DNA of 64,000 nt from Tubiluchus corallicola (lineage: Eukaryota > Priapulida > Priapulimorpha > Priapulimorphida > Tubiluchidae), in NCBI GenBank assembly GCA_030141605.1, contig JAQGDQ010000051.1:64001-128000 (forward strand), given 5' to 3'. Within the stretch, counting starts at the first letter, position 1. Each line of letters begins with the position of its first letter. The translations under genes were made by a program, and so were the position numbers. Under the pieces are notes generated by a model. It was not told the origin of the DNA, searched no databases, and saw only the letters and a list, made by a program, of their open reading frames with translations. This document shows positions 53,243-64,000 of the stretch, piece by piece.

Positions 53243-53830
53243 TTATTGTACAAGGTTGTTTGTGTAATAATTACACCTGTAGATAATGTCACCTAGTTTT
53301 GAAGAAAAATACTTTTGACACAAAATAAACACTTTTTGATTGAAACATGGCCTTGAATATAGCAGCTCAATCCACACGTGAGGCATGCAAATTTGATGCT
53401 GATTTTGCTTTTTCATATTTTCCTGCAAAAAACAGCCTGAAGTCTTTCTCCATATTAGTTCTTTATGTCCCCTACATAAACTTTTTAGTGCGATGTAAAT
53501 TGTTGCCTTGGATGTTTTCTCTTCTGTATGATACTTGGGGAAAGCTGGCCATGTCGTTGTGGTATGTCCGACACCAAAATTAGCATTTATTGTTCTCACA
53601 ACAATGCGATTTGGTCCCAATGCCTACAATTTCAAATACATTGCATACTTTATGTCTGCAACAAATACACATCGATACATGATGTTAGATGACAATGGTG
53701 TAGTAGAAATGTTACTGATTGTAATGTACGTCGATGACACTGGGTACATCCTACACCAAACTGGTACACATTGGCCCACGGACAACCCTAGTATTGCTTT
53801 ACTTATGGATGTAAGTTACATTATGTGACC
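53243..53830. other. Unassigned overlapping open frames
   Basis: A 125-codon frame on the minus strand (53620-53243) overlaps two plus-strand frames (53347-53580, 53535-53825). This open sequence is long for such AT-rich DNA. None shows a family signature, membrane segment or clear splice context. It might be a decayed mobile-element ORF or chance. Flanking sequence (52460-53240 and 53830-54800) shows nothing further. Confidence 0.25.
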
Positions 53831-54805
53831 CTCAACCTTGAAGGAAAAGCAAAACATTCTGTGAAGTAGGCTTATTTCAATATTCGTAAACAATGTTAGA
53901 AGGCTAACCTAATCTTCTTGCAAACATATCACAAAATTTGAAATCTTATATTTTATGAAAATTTATTACAGCTTTAATGCAAATGGACAACTGTTGTGCT
54001 GTTTTTTCTTCAGTCAATAAAAGATGTCATTGGTGGAGGAATGGTTGTTCAAAATAGGAGCACCCAAATGTGAAATGATCGCATGTGATTTTACTAACTA
54101 TATGTGGTGCTTATGACACTTATATTACTAAATCCTTCTCACATTTTTTGCAAATATTTAAATTTAAGTCCCACACTGCAACTATGCTTTACCCATAATA
54201 GGACTGTCTGTGGGCAAATGTGTGCTAGAAGGCTTGGCCTTTCCTTTAAAGTCAGGTATTCCATAATGCAACTATGCTTCACCCATAATACCACACACCA
54301 ACCAAAAATCTAAGTGAACAACTACCTTCAACTTAATCAAGCTCAGCATCCTAATCATTATTTACATAAGTAGATACAGTACACACATACATCAAAAAGT
54401 TAAAAAATTTTGAATCTTATTCAAGCACGTCTTAAAAATATATGTTTTCTGCATACATCCGGCACCATGATGTTTTACAAAATTATTCCACAAATTACAA
54501 TCACAAAGAGAGCAATATAGCTTGTACTTATAAAGGAGACTGCCTTTTGTATGTTAAACCTACAATTACTTAATAATCATTATGTGTAAAAGCGCAGCAA
54601 AGAATCAACATCCGAAATGTACATGTATTCGGAAATAAATGATGTTAATAATTCACACTCATTAACTAAAGTGTACATTTTATATCATTGATTTTATATT
54701 TATTTTGCTTTAGCTACAAGTGTACATACATGCTTACTAACTCCGAGGCTTTTTTCTATTCATTGTATTCATACAGATTTGTGTCTAGAGGACTGATTTC
54801 ATAAT

Positions 54806-57800
54806 ATGGCTGAGTATGAATCAGTAAGACGAGGAAAACTAAATCTTCTAGGTGAAAAAGAAAAAAGGCAAGTTTGTTTATTTCTTTGCCTTATTCTACT
54901 TAAATAACTAAATTAGCTTTTAAAAAAAATTTAAATTAAATAATTTCTTTCAGGTGTATTGTTAAAATTTATTTTTGTGGCTTTTATCTAACGAGATGTA
55001 CTGTTGATTAAGCAGCTTCACACAAATAAAGTTGTGTATTCTTACGAGCAAGCTTAACATTCAGCTTTAGAAATATGAGTAAAAATTACTTGTGATTATT
55101 GAAACTGTCTCACTAGACAGTTAATACACACATTTTGCAAGAACTGTAGGTAATATTGTGTGTTTCTGTGTTACTTTATTTCATGCTAATGCACTTAATC
55201 TTACTTACTAATTACAAATATTTAATTTGTAATGTTTGTACAAACAGCAGTAGTGGATATGTGGGAAGGGTGCTAAACTACGTCAATAGAAAATGAATGT
55301 ATAATAAATTTGCATCCAATAATTGTATTTGATGAAATTAATACAGTTGTGCAAAGCTTGTAAAATTGGATGTAAATAGTGCAGCTTTTTCAATATAATT
55401 TACTAGATTGTCAAGTGATGCATGAATAAAAGGTGCTGATATGAGACATACGGTTCAGTTGATCACACTTTTTTGTAGTTAAGTTACTTTGCAGCTGAAT
55501 TCTATACATTAGGTTATAATAATTTTAATGACATGTGTGCTTTGACAAGGCATTTTGTTTTTCTGAACACAGCATCCTGGCCCGGATATGATGTCTCACC
55601 CATTTCTAATAATTTAGTGGTTTCTGTTTTCAGCTTAGTCGATTAGTCAATGAAGAGAGTATAAGAATTCTTTTCAGTTAAGCTGTACTCACCAGTATCT
55701 TACATGTTTTTTGAGAAGTTAATAGAGCAGATGCTAGTTTCATAAAGCTATCACTTAATTATCGATGTCATAACTACATTCACTTAACTATTGATAACAA
55801 TGTCATTAAGTTTGTGATGGCTTTGTGAAACTGGCCAATAAACGCGTCTTCAAAAGTAAAATAACATCTCTTAATTTACCTGTCGTAGGCCTATAAGTCT
55901 GATTTTTTGACATTGTTGATGGATGTTAATTATCTTAATAACTGAGATCATAATCTTAAACAAATAAAAATATTTCTGAAGTTTCTTCTGAAGACCTTAA
56001 AATTGCCTAAAATTCCATAACAGTGATTGGTGTCAGGGTTCTGCAGTTGCATTTAGTTGTTATATACTGACATCCAGTTTAACTCTTAATTGCATGTGCT
56101 ACTGGTGCATAGTAAACTAATATGCAGTTTTCCTAATATGACAGGAAAAAACGCAAAAAGCACCGTAAAAGACTAGCAGAGGAAAATGACAATGAACAGG
56201 AGGCTGAGATTGCCAAATATGGTGAGTATGTACCTCAGTATTATTTTGAAGATGATACTGATAAACCACTAGTAATAGATTGTCTTGAATTATTGGAGTG
56301 ACTGCTGTGTTACAATTAATATTTGACTTAAACACTAATGTTCTGACGGAGACAATAGTTAAATAATAACTATAGGATAAGGAATATGTACATGTACAGT
56401 TTAAGGATTATAATACTGTAAAATACTATGATAGTAAATTGGTTGTTAAGCAGCATTGACAGTGTATTTTCATGCTTGCAGGTGGGTGGTGGATTACAAC
56501 CGAATTGGAACAAATAACTGGCCAGGTAGCAATTGAGATAGGCTCGCGATCATATTTAACAGCCTTGGATAATGGTTTGTTTACCGTCGGACCTCCACAT
56601 ACAGAAGGTTTGTTGGCAGAACATCATGGTCATCACATTTATAGTGCCATTGTTATCATTACATTCATTTATTTTAGTGTTTGGTCGGTGTTTAGCTACT
56701 GCTTTACTTATTTCGTGATGTATGATTGAAATTCATATTTTACATTTTTAAGTAATTGTAATTTATCTGATATGGTCTGTGGGCTACACATTTATATTTT
56801 TGCTGTTTTGAAACTGTAGGTGAGGCTCCTAACCCTGAGGAGATTTTAACTGCTATGCAACTTGGTGATGGTAAGATTGCACTGAAATCTGGATATGGCA
56901 AATTTTTGTCTGTGGACAAGAAGAATGTGGTTTCAGGTAGAGCTGATGCTATTGGACCAAGAGAGCAATGGGAGCCAGTTTTCCAAGAGGTGGTGCTATT
57001 TCATTAACTTGTTTCGTTGAAAGTAGAAAGCATGTGATTATTCACTGTTTGTGGTAAACAAAATTCAGTATCAAAGACTTCTTGATTTATATCTAGGTGC
57101 TGTAATTAACATAACGCTTATGTCTTTATGCCAAAGCCCTCTGACTCTATGTTGCTTGTTTTATCTTATTTGGGCTTGATTGACATCCAGGAACTCTTTA
57201 CTGATTGAGGAATGATTTTCTGAAATTTATCAGAAAAGATTTTGGCTTTCATTGTACAGTATCCTAAACAAAGAATGAGAAACAACCAAATTATCTTTAG
57301 ATGATAATATTTTGTGAAAGAAGGTCAGAATTTACCTGATGAGATTACTTCAAGTAACAGTATGTCGTAGCAGCTGCCACTATACCGAAAGAAACTCTGG
57401 CAAATCTCAGTACATTGTATTTTACATAAGGGAGGAACTTAACTTATTATCTGTCACCCATGAGAATCTCTTAACCTCTTCTGTTAATTCAGCAAAAATG
57501 TGTACAAATAATGGTAAATTATCACTCCTTCAAGAATCGCACCATTCAAAATAGGTCTTATTACTTTTTTACTATGTATGAGCACAGACATAACTAAATG
57601 ATTCCAAATTAGGTACTATTCTAGTCAGGAGAATATTGGCTACCCAATCATGCTATTTGTTTAAAGATTTAAAAGTGATTTAATTGGATTAAGAAAAACA
57701 CGCCCTTTTCAGGAACTCCAACATAGCCTATGAAGTAACGTAGTCTGGTGTACACTTGTGTGATAGTACACACTAATTTATTGATCACCTGCTTGCTGCT

Positions 57801-60800
57801 GCCCAAGCTGTGTAGTGTTCTGCTGCTATTCCAGGAAAAACCAACGGAGCGGCCAAGGACAAATTAAGGTCGTTTCATGTTCCATACAATAGGAATTTCT
57901 CGTTAAAAATAGAGTAGACTTGAGGTTACAGTGTAGCAAAGTGTTGTATCTGGATAGCTGAAATTTTCTGCTTTAGCCAATTTTACACAAGTGATACTTT
58001 ACATTGTTTCAGGCAAATACTGCAGTTACTGAAAGCTTATTTCAATTTTTTTGTCAAAAATTGACTTTTAATTTTTCTAAGGTAGGCAACTGCATTTCAT
58101 ATATAAGTTTATACGAAAATCCATTATTTGAGGAGTAGAAACCTACAAAAATTATAAATTATAACGTAATCGCTGTTTAGTGAGAGCAGTTTTTCTTGAA
58201 CCCATGTAAAATGTAGCAAATGCTTATGGTCCTGAAGGAGCTAAATGTCCTTATTACTTTGTATCATACCTTAATTATGTCGAAAATAAATTATAATTTA
58301 TTAAATTGGGGACAAAGTTATACCTAGGATGATGATCGGTTTACTAAATTACAGAAAAAAGCTATATGCATAGAGTCTGGTGCAAAGTACCTAGCACATA
58401 CCGAACCCATTTTTAAAAAGCTTGTTTACTTAAACTGCTACATGTTGTGCTATGAGACAATTAAAACTTTATTTTGATTTATGTAATTAATTACTCCCTA
58501 CTTACTTTTACTCTATACCTATTACTTGACGTACAGATTTTCACTGGTATATTTCTCACTATAAATATGTCCACATGTTCAGGAACATGGTTTTGCTGAA
58601 AGAACATTTAAGTGCATTATTTATGCACTAGTGTCCAATACTACACAGTTAAGTATCAGTAAGGTTTTTACTAATTTTTACCGAGGATTAAAAAGTATAG
58701 TAAAAATATCTTTTTGGACACATATTCGTTTTGTTGTAATATTATTGATTGTTATGTGTGTGAACTATACTCTTGAAATATTATGACAGTAATTGTAATC
58801 ATTTTTAGCTCAGTAATCAGTTTCTGTAATAGACATAACTGCTAAATTGACATGTTTTTTCTTTGTGTAATAACACATGTAAAATAGTGCCATGGTCTCA
58901 CATTTCATTATTATCTATACTTGTTATGTAACTCTGCAAAGGGTCACTTTACTTTGGGTGGCCTGTACATTATTCTGTGGTCTTTTCAACTTGAACAGGT
59001 CTCCCTGGACACATGTTAATTTGTTATGGCTGAAATAAATAAATAAACATCAAATATCATTACTCACTTCATGAAACATGAATAGCTTCAAGATTTTAAA
59101 GCAACAATTTCTGCCTAAAACACTTTAAATAAAAGCCGATATTAATGAGAGAAGATAATATAATAATCTTGTAATTATCTGCTAAAGATTGGTCATAGTT
59201 TCACTTAATTAAGCAATATTTCGAAGGAAGTATTTCTGTCCAGGAACTACGGCGTGAAAAGAATAGAGCCGAAGAAAGCTATTTTGCCGAATTTACAACA
59301 AAAGTGCAAATTGTTTTCGGGTATAATGCAGAAAATGCAGAAAAATTGCAAATTATTTTATTTTGTATCTTACAGTGGAGAGAGTTTTTTCATACATTAC
59401 ATTGCATTGGAAGAAGAGTGTAGTTTAAAGGGCTACATTCTTTAACATAACCGATTCTGTACTTATTTCAAAATGGTCGTCAGTGTTCTCAATTATAGTG
59501 AAAAAACTAACACTGGCTTTTAATTTGTTACTTGAAAGTGGACAAAAACAATTTTGTTTTCAGGGAAAGACAGCTCTCATGGGATGCAGCAGTTGTTTTG
59601 TTAGCTGTGATGAACAAGGTGATATTACTGCCAAGAGTCCTACAGCTAGTGATAGAGAATTTTTACAGGTAAAGTGTCTATGGAAATCACTGCAAAAAGT
59701 CCTTTTTACATTAGAAATTAACAACAGGTTGCATTAGTTGGTAAAAAATCTACAGTACTTTTTCTAGTTTTGTTTCTAGATGTAGGGGTGTCATTAGAAT
59801 AGCTGAGTGGTTATGACTTGTGCTTTGGATAAGACGCTAAGTATTACAACTCTAGAGATATCTGTTTCTGAATGGTTTCATTTTTTATACTGCTACTTGT
59901 TGCTCATACACATACAAATATGCCTAAGACACCTCTCAGAGATTTTTGCTTGTTAAGATGTTATGTTTTGGTCCAGCATATTCGCCTACATTAATAGGGG
60001 TCGTTCCACTGAAAGCTGGATTCCATTATGCAGAAGCTCAAAGTCTGTAAAGAAACACACATTTACACTGTATTGTTCCAAACTACTCGTTGCCATGGAC
60101 TTGGATTGTCGCCAAAGATATGGGGATCCAAGGGCAAATGGAGCAAGGCGATGTGTTATGAAAACACAGAAAGATGCAAGCCAAAAATCTGAATCACAGT
60201 ATTAACAAAGCTTTACATTTTCATCTAGTGTTGAAACTTAACAGGGGAAATAATTTTGTATGTGTCTTGTTCTGTGTAACTAGCAAGGCATTTGCCATAA
60301 TCCGATTTTTGGTGAGAGGCACGGAACTACTATATTTTAATATAATAGATACTATAGTTTAATAGTTAATATAATTTTACTTTATGAAATAACAGATTGT
60401 CAGTTGCATGGATTGTATAGTATGACTGTCTGGTATTTCTTATGTGCAATGTAGCAATACGGCAGTCGTACGTAAGTGTTGTGTGTTAGAGATGCTTTTT
60501 AATGTTTATAGTACATCATTGTTATGAATTCTTATGGTATAAATGAATTTTGTATAGAAAAAAACTTAATTACGTTAATTTTAACATTGCCTTTGGCAAA
60601 TGTTGACACAAGCAACAATGCCTTTAGCAAATGAAATTAGTGGTCAAATTCATTTCACCATAAGGTGCTTTATGACCCACTCAAAACGGATTGCAAGGAG
60701 CTTACTACAGATTATGGCTGATGGCTTATGATAGGCAAGCCGCAGTTTTCGGAATGCGACAAATTGAATATCTGCGTGACATGGACCATTGATTAGCATG

Positions 60801-63773
60801 TGTTCATTTTTCATGAAGGGGCCTTTTTCTCCTCACGGCTGACGCCTTACAGATTATGTCCAGCTCTGTGTGATATGGTTCTAATGAAGATCTAGAAATT
60901 TGTGCACCCATTCCAAGTAAAAAGTTGCGGACTAACTTGCATATGAAAACAAGCATGAAGTCTTTTTACTCATTTGAATGCTACTATTTTACTCGAGTGT
61001 CTGAAAAGATGTAAGTAGATCTTGACAATACTTGGAACACCCTTGAATTTCCAGTGTGGTGTTCAAGGTATATCAAGATATCAACTTCCAATCCACTTTC
61101 CGTCTGGGAGGTCGTGAGTCGATACTACGGCTGGGTCACACCAGAGACTTTAAGTATGATACCTGCTATTGCCGTGCCTAGCGCACAGTATTTAGGGGCA
61201 AAATTGGGGTAATAATAATCTCTGTTATGTAGTTGTAATTTGTTATTTACAGTTGATGATATAAGCCGCATGTCAGGCTTGTGTTGTCTGTTGAATTTAA
61301 AGCTGATGTTAAATTAAAGTTATTATTTTTATTACTTGTAGTGATTTGAAGTCACTTACTTTCTCTTTGCCATTTTGTTTATTTATTTATTTATTTTTGA
61401 ATGCAGATGTCATTTTGTCAGAGTGGAGCTAATTCTCTTGAATTTTTTTAAACTGCCAGAAGACACTAAAATTCATCATGATGCCTCTATTAGCATTGAT
61501 AAATATACATTAGTGTTGTTTATAATAAAAATGAAAGCATCATGCTGCATGTATGCAATAAACAGGAATAGGAGATTAATTGCTTTTATTTTATTTATGT
61601 ATTTGGTAGATTAGATCATCTGCTGAGAGAATAAAAAAGAAAAAAAGTGATGTGCCCGATGTTGACAAAGGAAATTTGAAAAAAGCTGAATTGAGTTATG
61701 TGTAAGTATTTCAGAAAACTGAATAAGATTTGTCTCTGAAAAATCTAGCTATGTTTCAATTTATGTTACACATTCTTCAAACATTTTATTGATCCCATTA
61801 AAATATCTTGTAAAACTAACAGTAACTTGTGAAGCATTTCAGAAACCAGAATTGTATTTATGATTAAAATATGTTCTAATGGGATAAGTTCAAGATAGTT
61901 GTTCTCTTTCATAATTATGTTAATTATATGCAGTATCTTTTGTTTTTGAAAAGAGAAATGAAAGCTGCTGTTTGGCAGATAATAGTGTATAATGTAAATT
62001 ACAGTTCTGGTGCACATTTTTGTAGCATTCCAAGCTCAAGCCATCACAGAGTATTACACTTCCTGCTCTTTACCTCTCAGTTTTCTTCTCCCACCAGACA
62101 GATAGAATATTATAAATGAAAGAAAGCAATAGTAAATTAGGAAGTCTAAAAGAATTTTGCACAGCCAGTGGGACTGATACCCAAGGCCTTCTGCTTTCTA
62201 GACAGCTATGATAACCACATGCCATTAGTCTGCTCATGGGTTACTGAATCTCTGTCCACCTCCAAGTTGATATATGTGGAAAATATCAATCTCTAAATGT
62301 AAAATAAAGCGTATCTTAGTTATATTTTACAATTGGTTGTTTCACACATAATGAAGTTCTAGATTGGAGTTCTAGTCCTTTCCATAGATCTGCCACTTTA
62401 AGCCATATTCTTTCACCATGAAGATTAGAACAAGTGCATAATTATAAAGTTTTTTTTTAATGATTTTAAATTGTATGGCCTTTATACTTGTAGCATCTTT
62501 GATGGCTAATCCTAGCATACATTATAGAAAGCATGGTTTGTTTAATAATATGTCACTTAATGACGCTCTATGCTGAAATACATTAGCATTCACTTCGTGA
62601 AGCGAAGACTTAAGTCACTTACCTAGTATTTTCTTCAGATAATTAAACCTACTTTTATTTGGTATTTTTTGTGATTTTTTTTGTAGAAAAATGTTTCAAA
62701 GTTTTCAAGACAGGAAGCTTCGCATTAGTGAGGAAGACAGAAAAGAGCTAAAAAATGCCCGTGCAAAAGGCAACCTTCACGAGAAACTACTTGATAGGTA
62801 AGAGAATTTTTTTTGAAGAGTTGAGTCTAACTGGTTTGGTGTGAAAGTTGCACAGGTTGAAAAATGGAAGATATTTAGATGTTTAGCTCCATATTGTAAT
62901 ATTTGGAGTGTTCAAGAAAAAAAGAAATGATGAGTTTAATATTTACTAAGTGCACTTGTTGTTTTAAAAAACTAACAAAAAAGAACTGCTAGAAAACAAC
63001 AAATTCATGCATAACTTGTTGACATATTAGAACTTTTGTTTAGTGACTTTTATTTCAATTTATCCAGTATAGGACAATGAAGATTAAAAAAGGCATACTA
63101 CTGTTTTAATTTTTCTTCACTGCAAATAAGGAAACCCACGAACATGTGTTTTGCAGTTGGTATCAAAATGAAAATATTCTTACGATTAGGTCTGTGATTA
63201 TTTGCAATTTTAGTAGAAAGCTAATTAGCAAAATTCTATTCACTCTTCATGTTTACATTGTCATGTTACTCTATGTTATCTGTGCAGTTTGATTTCTGAA
63301 TTCGACACTTGGTATTGATACCTTGGTGTACTTGATGCGTATGACACTAGTGAAACAGGAACTTAGCTCCTTACCAAAGATAATCCTCTCAGAAGCATCA
63401 CTACCTAGCAGAGGTATCTTAGAAATGTTCTGATGTGTGCAAATCTTTCTCAGTTTAGATATATAATCTTGCATTTTGGCAGGTGAGACAGTCCAGTTTT
63501 CTTAGCACTTATCCATCCATCATTCTAAGTGTGCCTGTATTACTTAAGCTCACGGTCAGGGCACACACCTTGACCACTTAGATGTTCATTTTATCTTATT
63601 ATATGATAAAGTTTGATTTGTTACTTTGTAAAGCAAATTGAGTATGAAAATGAGGAACATTTAAATTTGGTTGCATTCTGAAAATAATATGTATTGTATT
63701 AGGCAAATGATTTACTGTGAGTTGTTTTTTTTATAGGCGGGAGAAGATGAAAGCAGACAGGTACTGCAAATAA
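54806..63773 (+). CDS. FRG1: FRG1 protein, eight coding exons, 259 aa
   Basis: Exons: 54806-54867, 56145-56221, 56482-56607, 56820-56989, 59564-59668, 61610-61701, 62687-62797 and 63737-63773. They total 780 bases with consistent phases; human FRG1 is 258 aa. The N-terminus [16 protein letters not shown] is followed by a Lys/Arg cluster (about 18-31) expected to act as a nuclear/nucleolar signal. A fascin-like beta-trefoil domain spans about 48-175 ([40 protein letters not shown]-type block, [15 protein letters not shown]). The C-terminus has [20 protein letters not shown] and [22 protein letters not shown]1 is a nuclear protein of nucleoli and Cajal bodies, found with spliceosomes and able to bundle F-actin. 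Intron 1 uses a GC donor (AAAAAG/GCAAGT) with an AG acceptor, required to keep frame. The largest intron (56990-59563) carries a LINE 3' end; another holds a SINE. Confidence 0.95.
54868..56144 (+). other. GC-AG intron (FRG1 intron 1)
   Basis: The donor reads AG/GCAAGT, the classic consensus of the rare GC-AG class, and the acceptor is ATATGACAG/G. No GT donor nearby would join the conserved MAEYESV exon to the KKRKKHRKR exon in phase. Confidence 0.8.
58960..59050 (+). mobile_element. LINE 3' end in FRG1 intron 4
   Basis: GAACAGGTCTCCCTGGACAC, then GGCTGAAATAAATAAATAAA, is a typical end of L2/CR1-like non-LTR elements: a short 3' UTR and an AAATAAATA tail. No coding part remains. The rest of the 2.6-kb intron shows nothing recognisable. 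Confidence 0.5.
59785..59870 (+). repeat. tRNA-like SINE head in FRG1 intron 5
   Basis: ATAGCTGAGTGGTTATGACT fits an RNA polymerase III A box within a D-arm-like context, followed by an anticodon-like GTGCTTTGGATAAG. The expected B box is degenerate. Probably a SINE relic. Confidence 0.35.
61060..61250 (+). mobile_element. SINE relic with conserved-core-like sequence in FRG1 intron 5
   Basis: GGGAGGTCGTGAGTCGATAC, then GGGTCACACCAGAGACTTTA and GCCTAGCGCACAGTATTTAG, resembles the tRNA-plus-core organisation of SINEs widespread in invertebrate genomes. That resemblance is from memory and should be confirmed by a repeat search. The B box is degenerate, so this copy is old. Confidence 0.5.
62145..62235 (-). 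repeat. tRNA-like SINE fragment in FRG1 intron 6
   Basis: Minus-strand GTGGTTATCATAGCTGTCTA and then AGAAAGCAGAAGGCCTTGG with a degraded T-arm (GGTATCAGTCCCA) gives a tRNA-like order with GCAGAAGG as in the family-A SINE at 47.2 kb. No clean secondary structure. Confidence 0.35.
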
Positions 63774-64000
63774 GTGAATTTTCAAATAAGTGGTTATTTG
63801 ATGAAGTGGTTATTTATCTAAATGCTCATGAAAGTAGAACCAATACAGGTGAACAATATTGTCATTAACTATGACATGCTATAACAGGTGGCCTTGAACA
63901 AGTATTTTATTAACTGCCAGTGTGCAGTACTGTCGCAAGGGTAACAACCGACTAAAATCTTAAAAGAACAAAGGTGTGTTCAATGTGATGATGAATAGTT

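Overview
This is AT-rich nuclear DNA (about two thirds A+T by eye) from an invertebrate animal. Four spliced protein-coding genes can be reconstructed exon by exon with consistent reading phases. Introns run from about 0.2 to 3 kb and contain many transposon remnants. RUNDC1 is an animal gene family, and FRG1 and UQCRB are broadly eukaryotic. I cannot name the phylum from the sequence. There is no operon, CRISPR array, rRNA or intact tRNA gene.

Layout. 1-5.3 kb: a decayed LINE-type retrotransposon, a second shorter copy of it between inverted repeats, and a LINE-like 3' end with an (ACT)n tail. 5.5-9.7 kb, plus strand: UQCRB (mitochondrial complex III subunit 7, 111 aa), with a LINE fragment in intron 1 and a tRNA-derived SINE in intron 3. 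A 208-bp tandem duplication there has copied half of an exon. 9.5-12.1 kb: convergent intergenic DNA with two related SINE-like repeats. 12.1-21.3 kb, minus strand: a 926-aa F-box/leucine-rich-repeat protein in eight coding exons. 21.3-29.5 kb: divergent intergenic DNA dominated by decayed elements with inverted ends. 29.6-46.6 kb, plus strand: RUNDC1 (570 aa, 16 coding exons), with three non-autonomous DNA transposons in its introns. 46.6-54.8 kb: intergenic, with a SINE palindrome, tRNA-like sequences, an LTR-like GC-richer block and microsatellites. 54.8-63.8 kb, plus strand: FRG1 (259 aa, 8 coding exons), whose first intron has a GC-AG boundary.

The genes do unrelated housekeeping jobs: respiratory chain, ubiquitin-ligase substrate recognition, RUN-domain trafficking or regulation, and RNA/actin biology. 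They look like ordinary neighbours. I see no gene cluster that would form a new biological system. The most unusual material is the repeat fraction. A roughly 15-bp phrase (GTRCCATTTTTACCT) recurs in arrays from 18.9 to 25.7 kb and bounds two related elements in opposite orientations. Four other small DNA transposons or MITEs can be delimited by their ends. A SINE 3' end also appears to supply the 5' splice site of a UQCRB intron.
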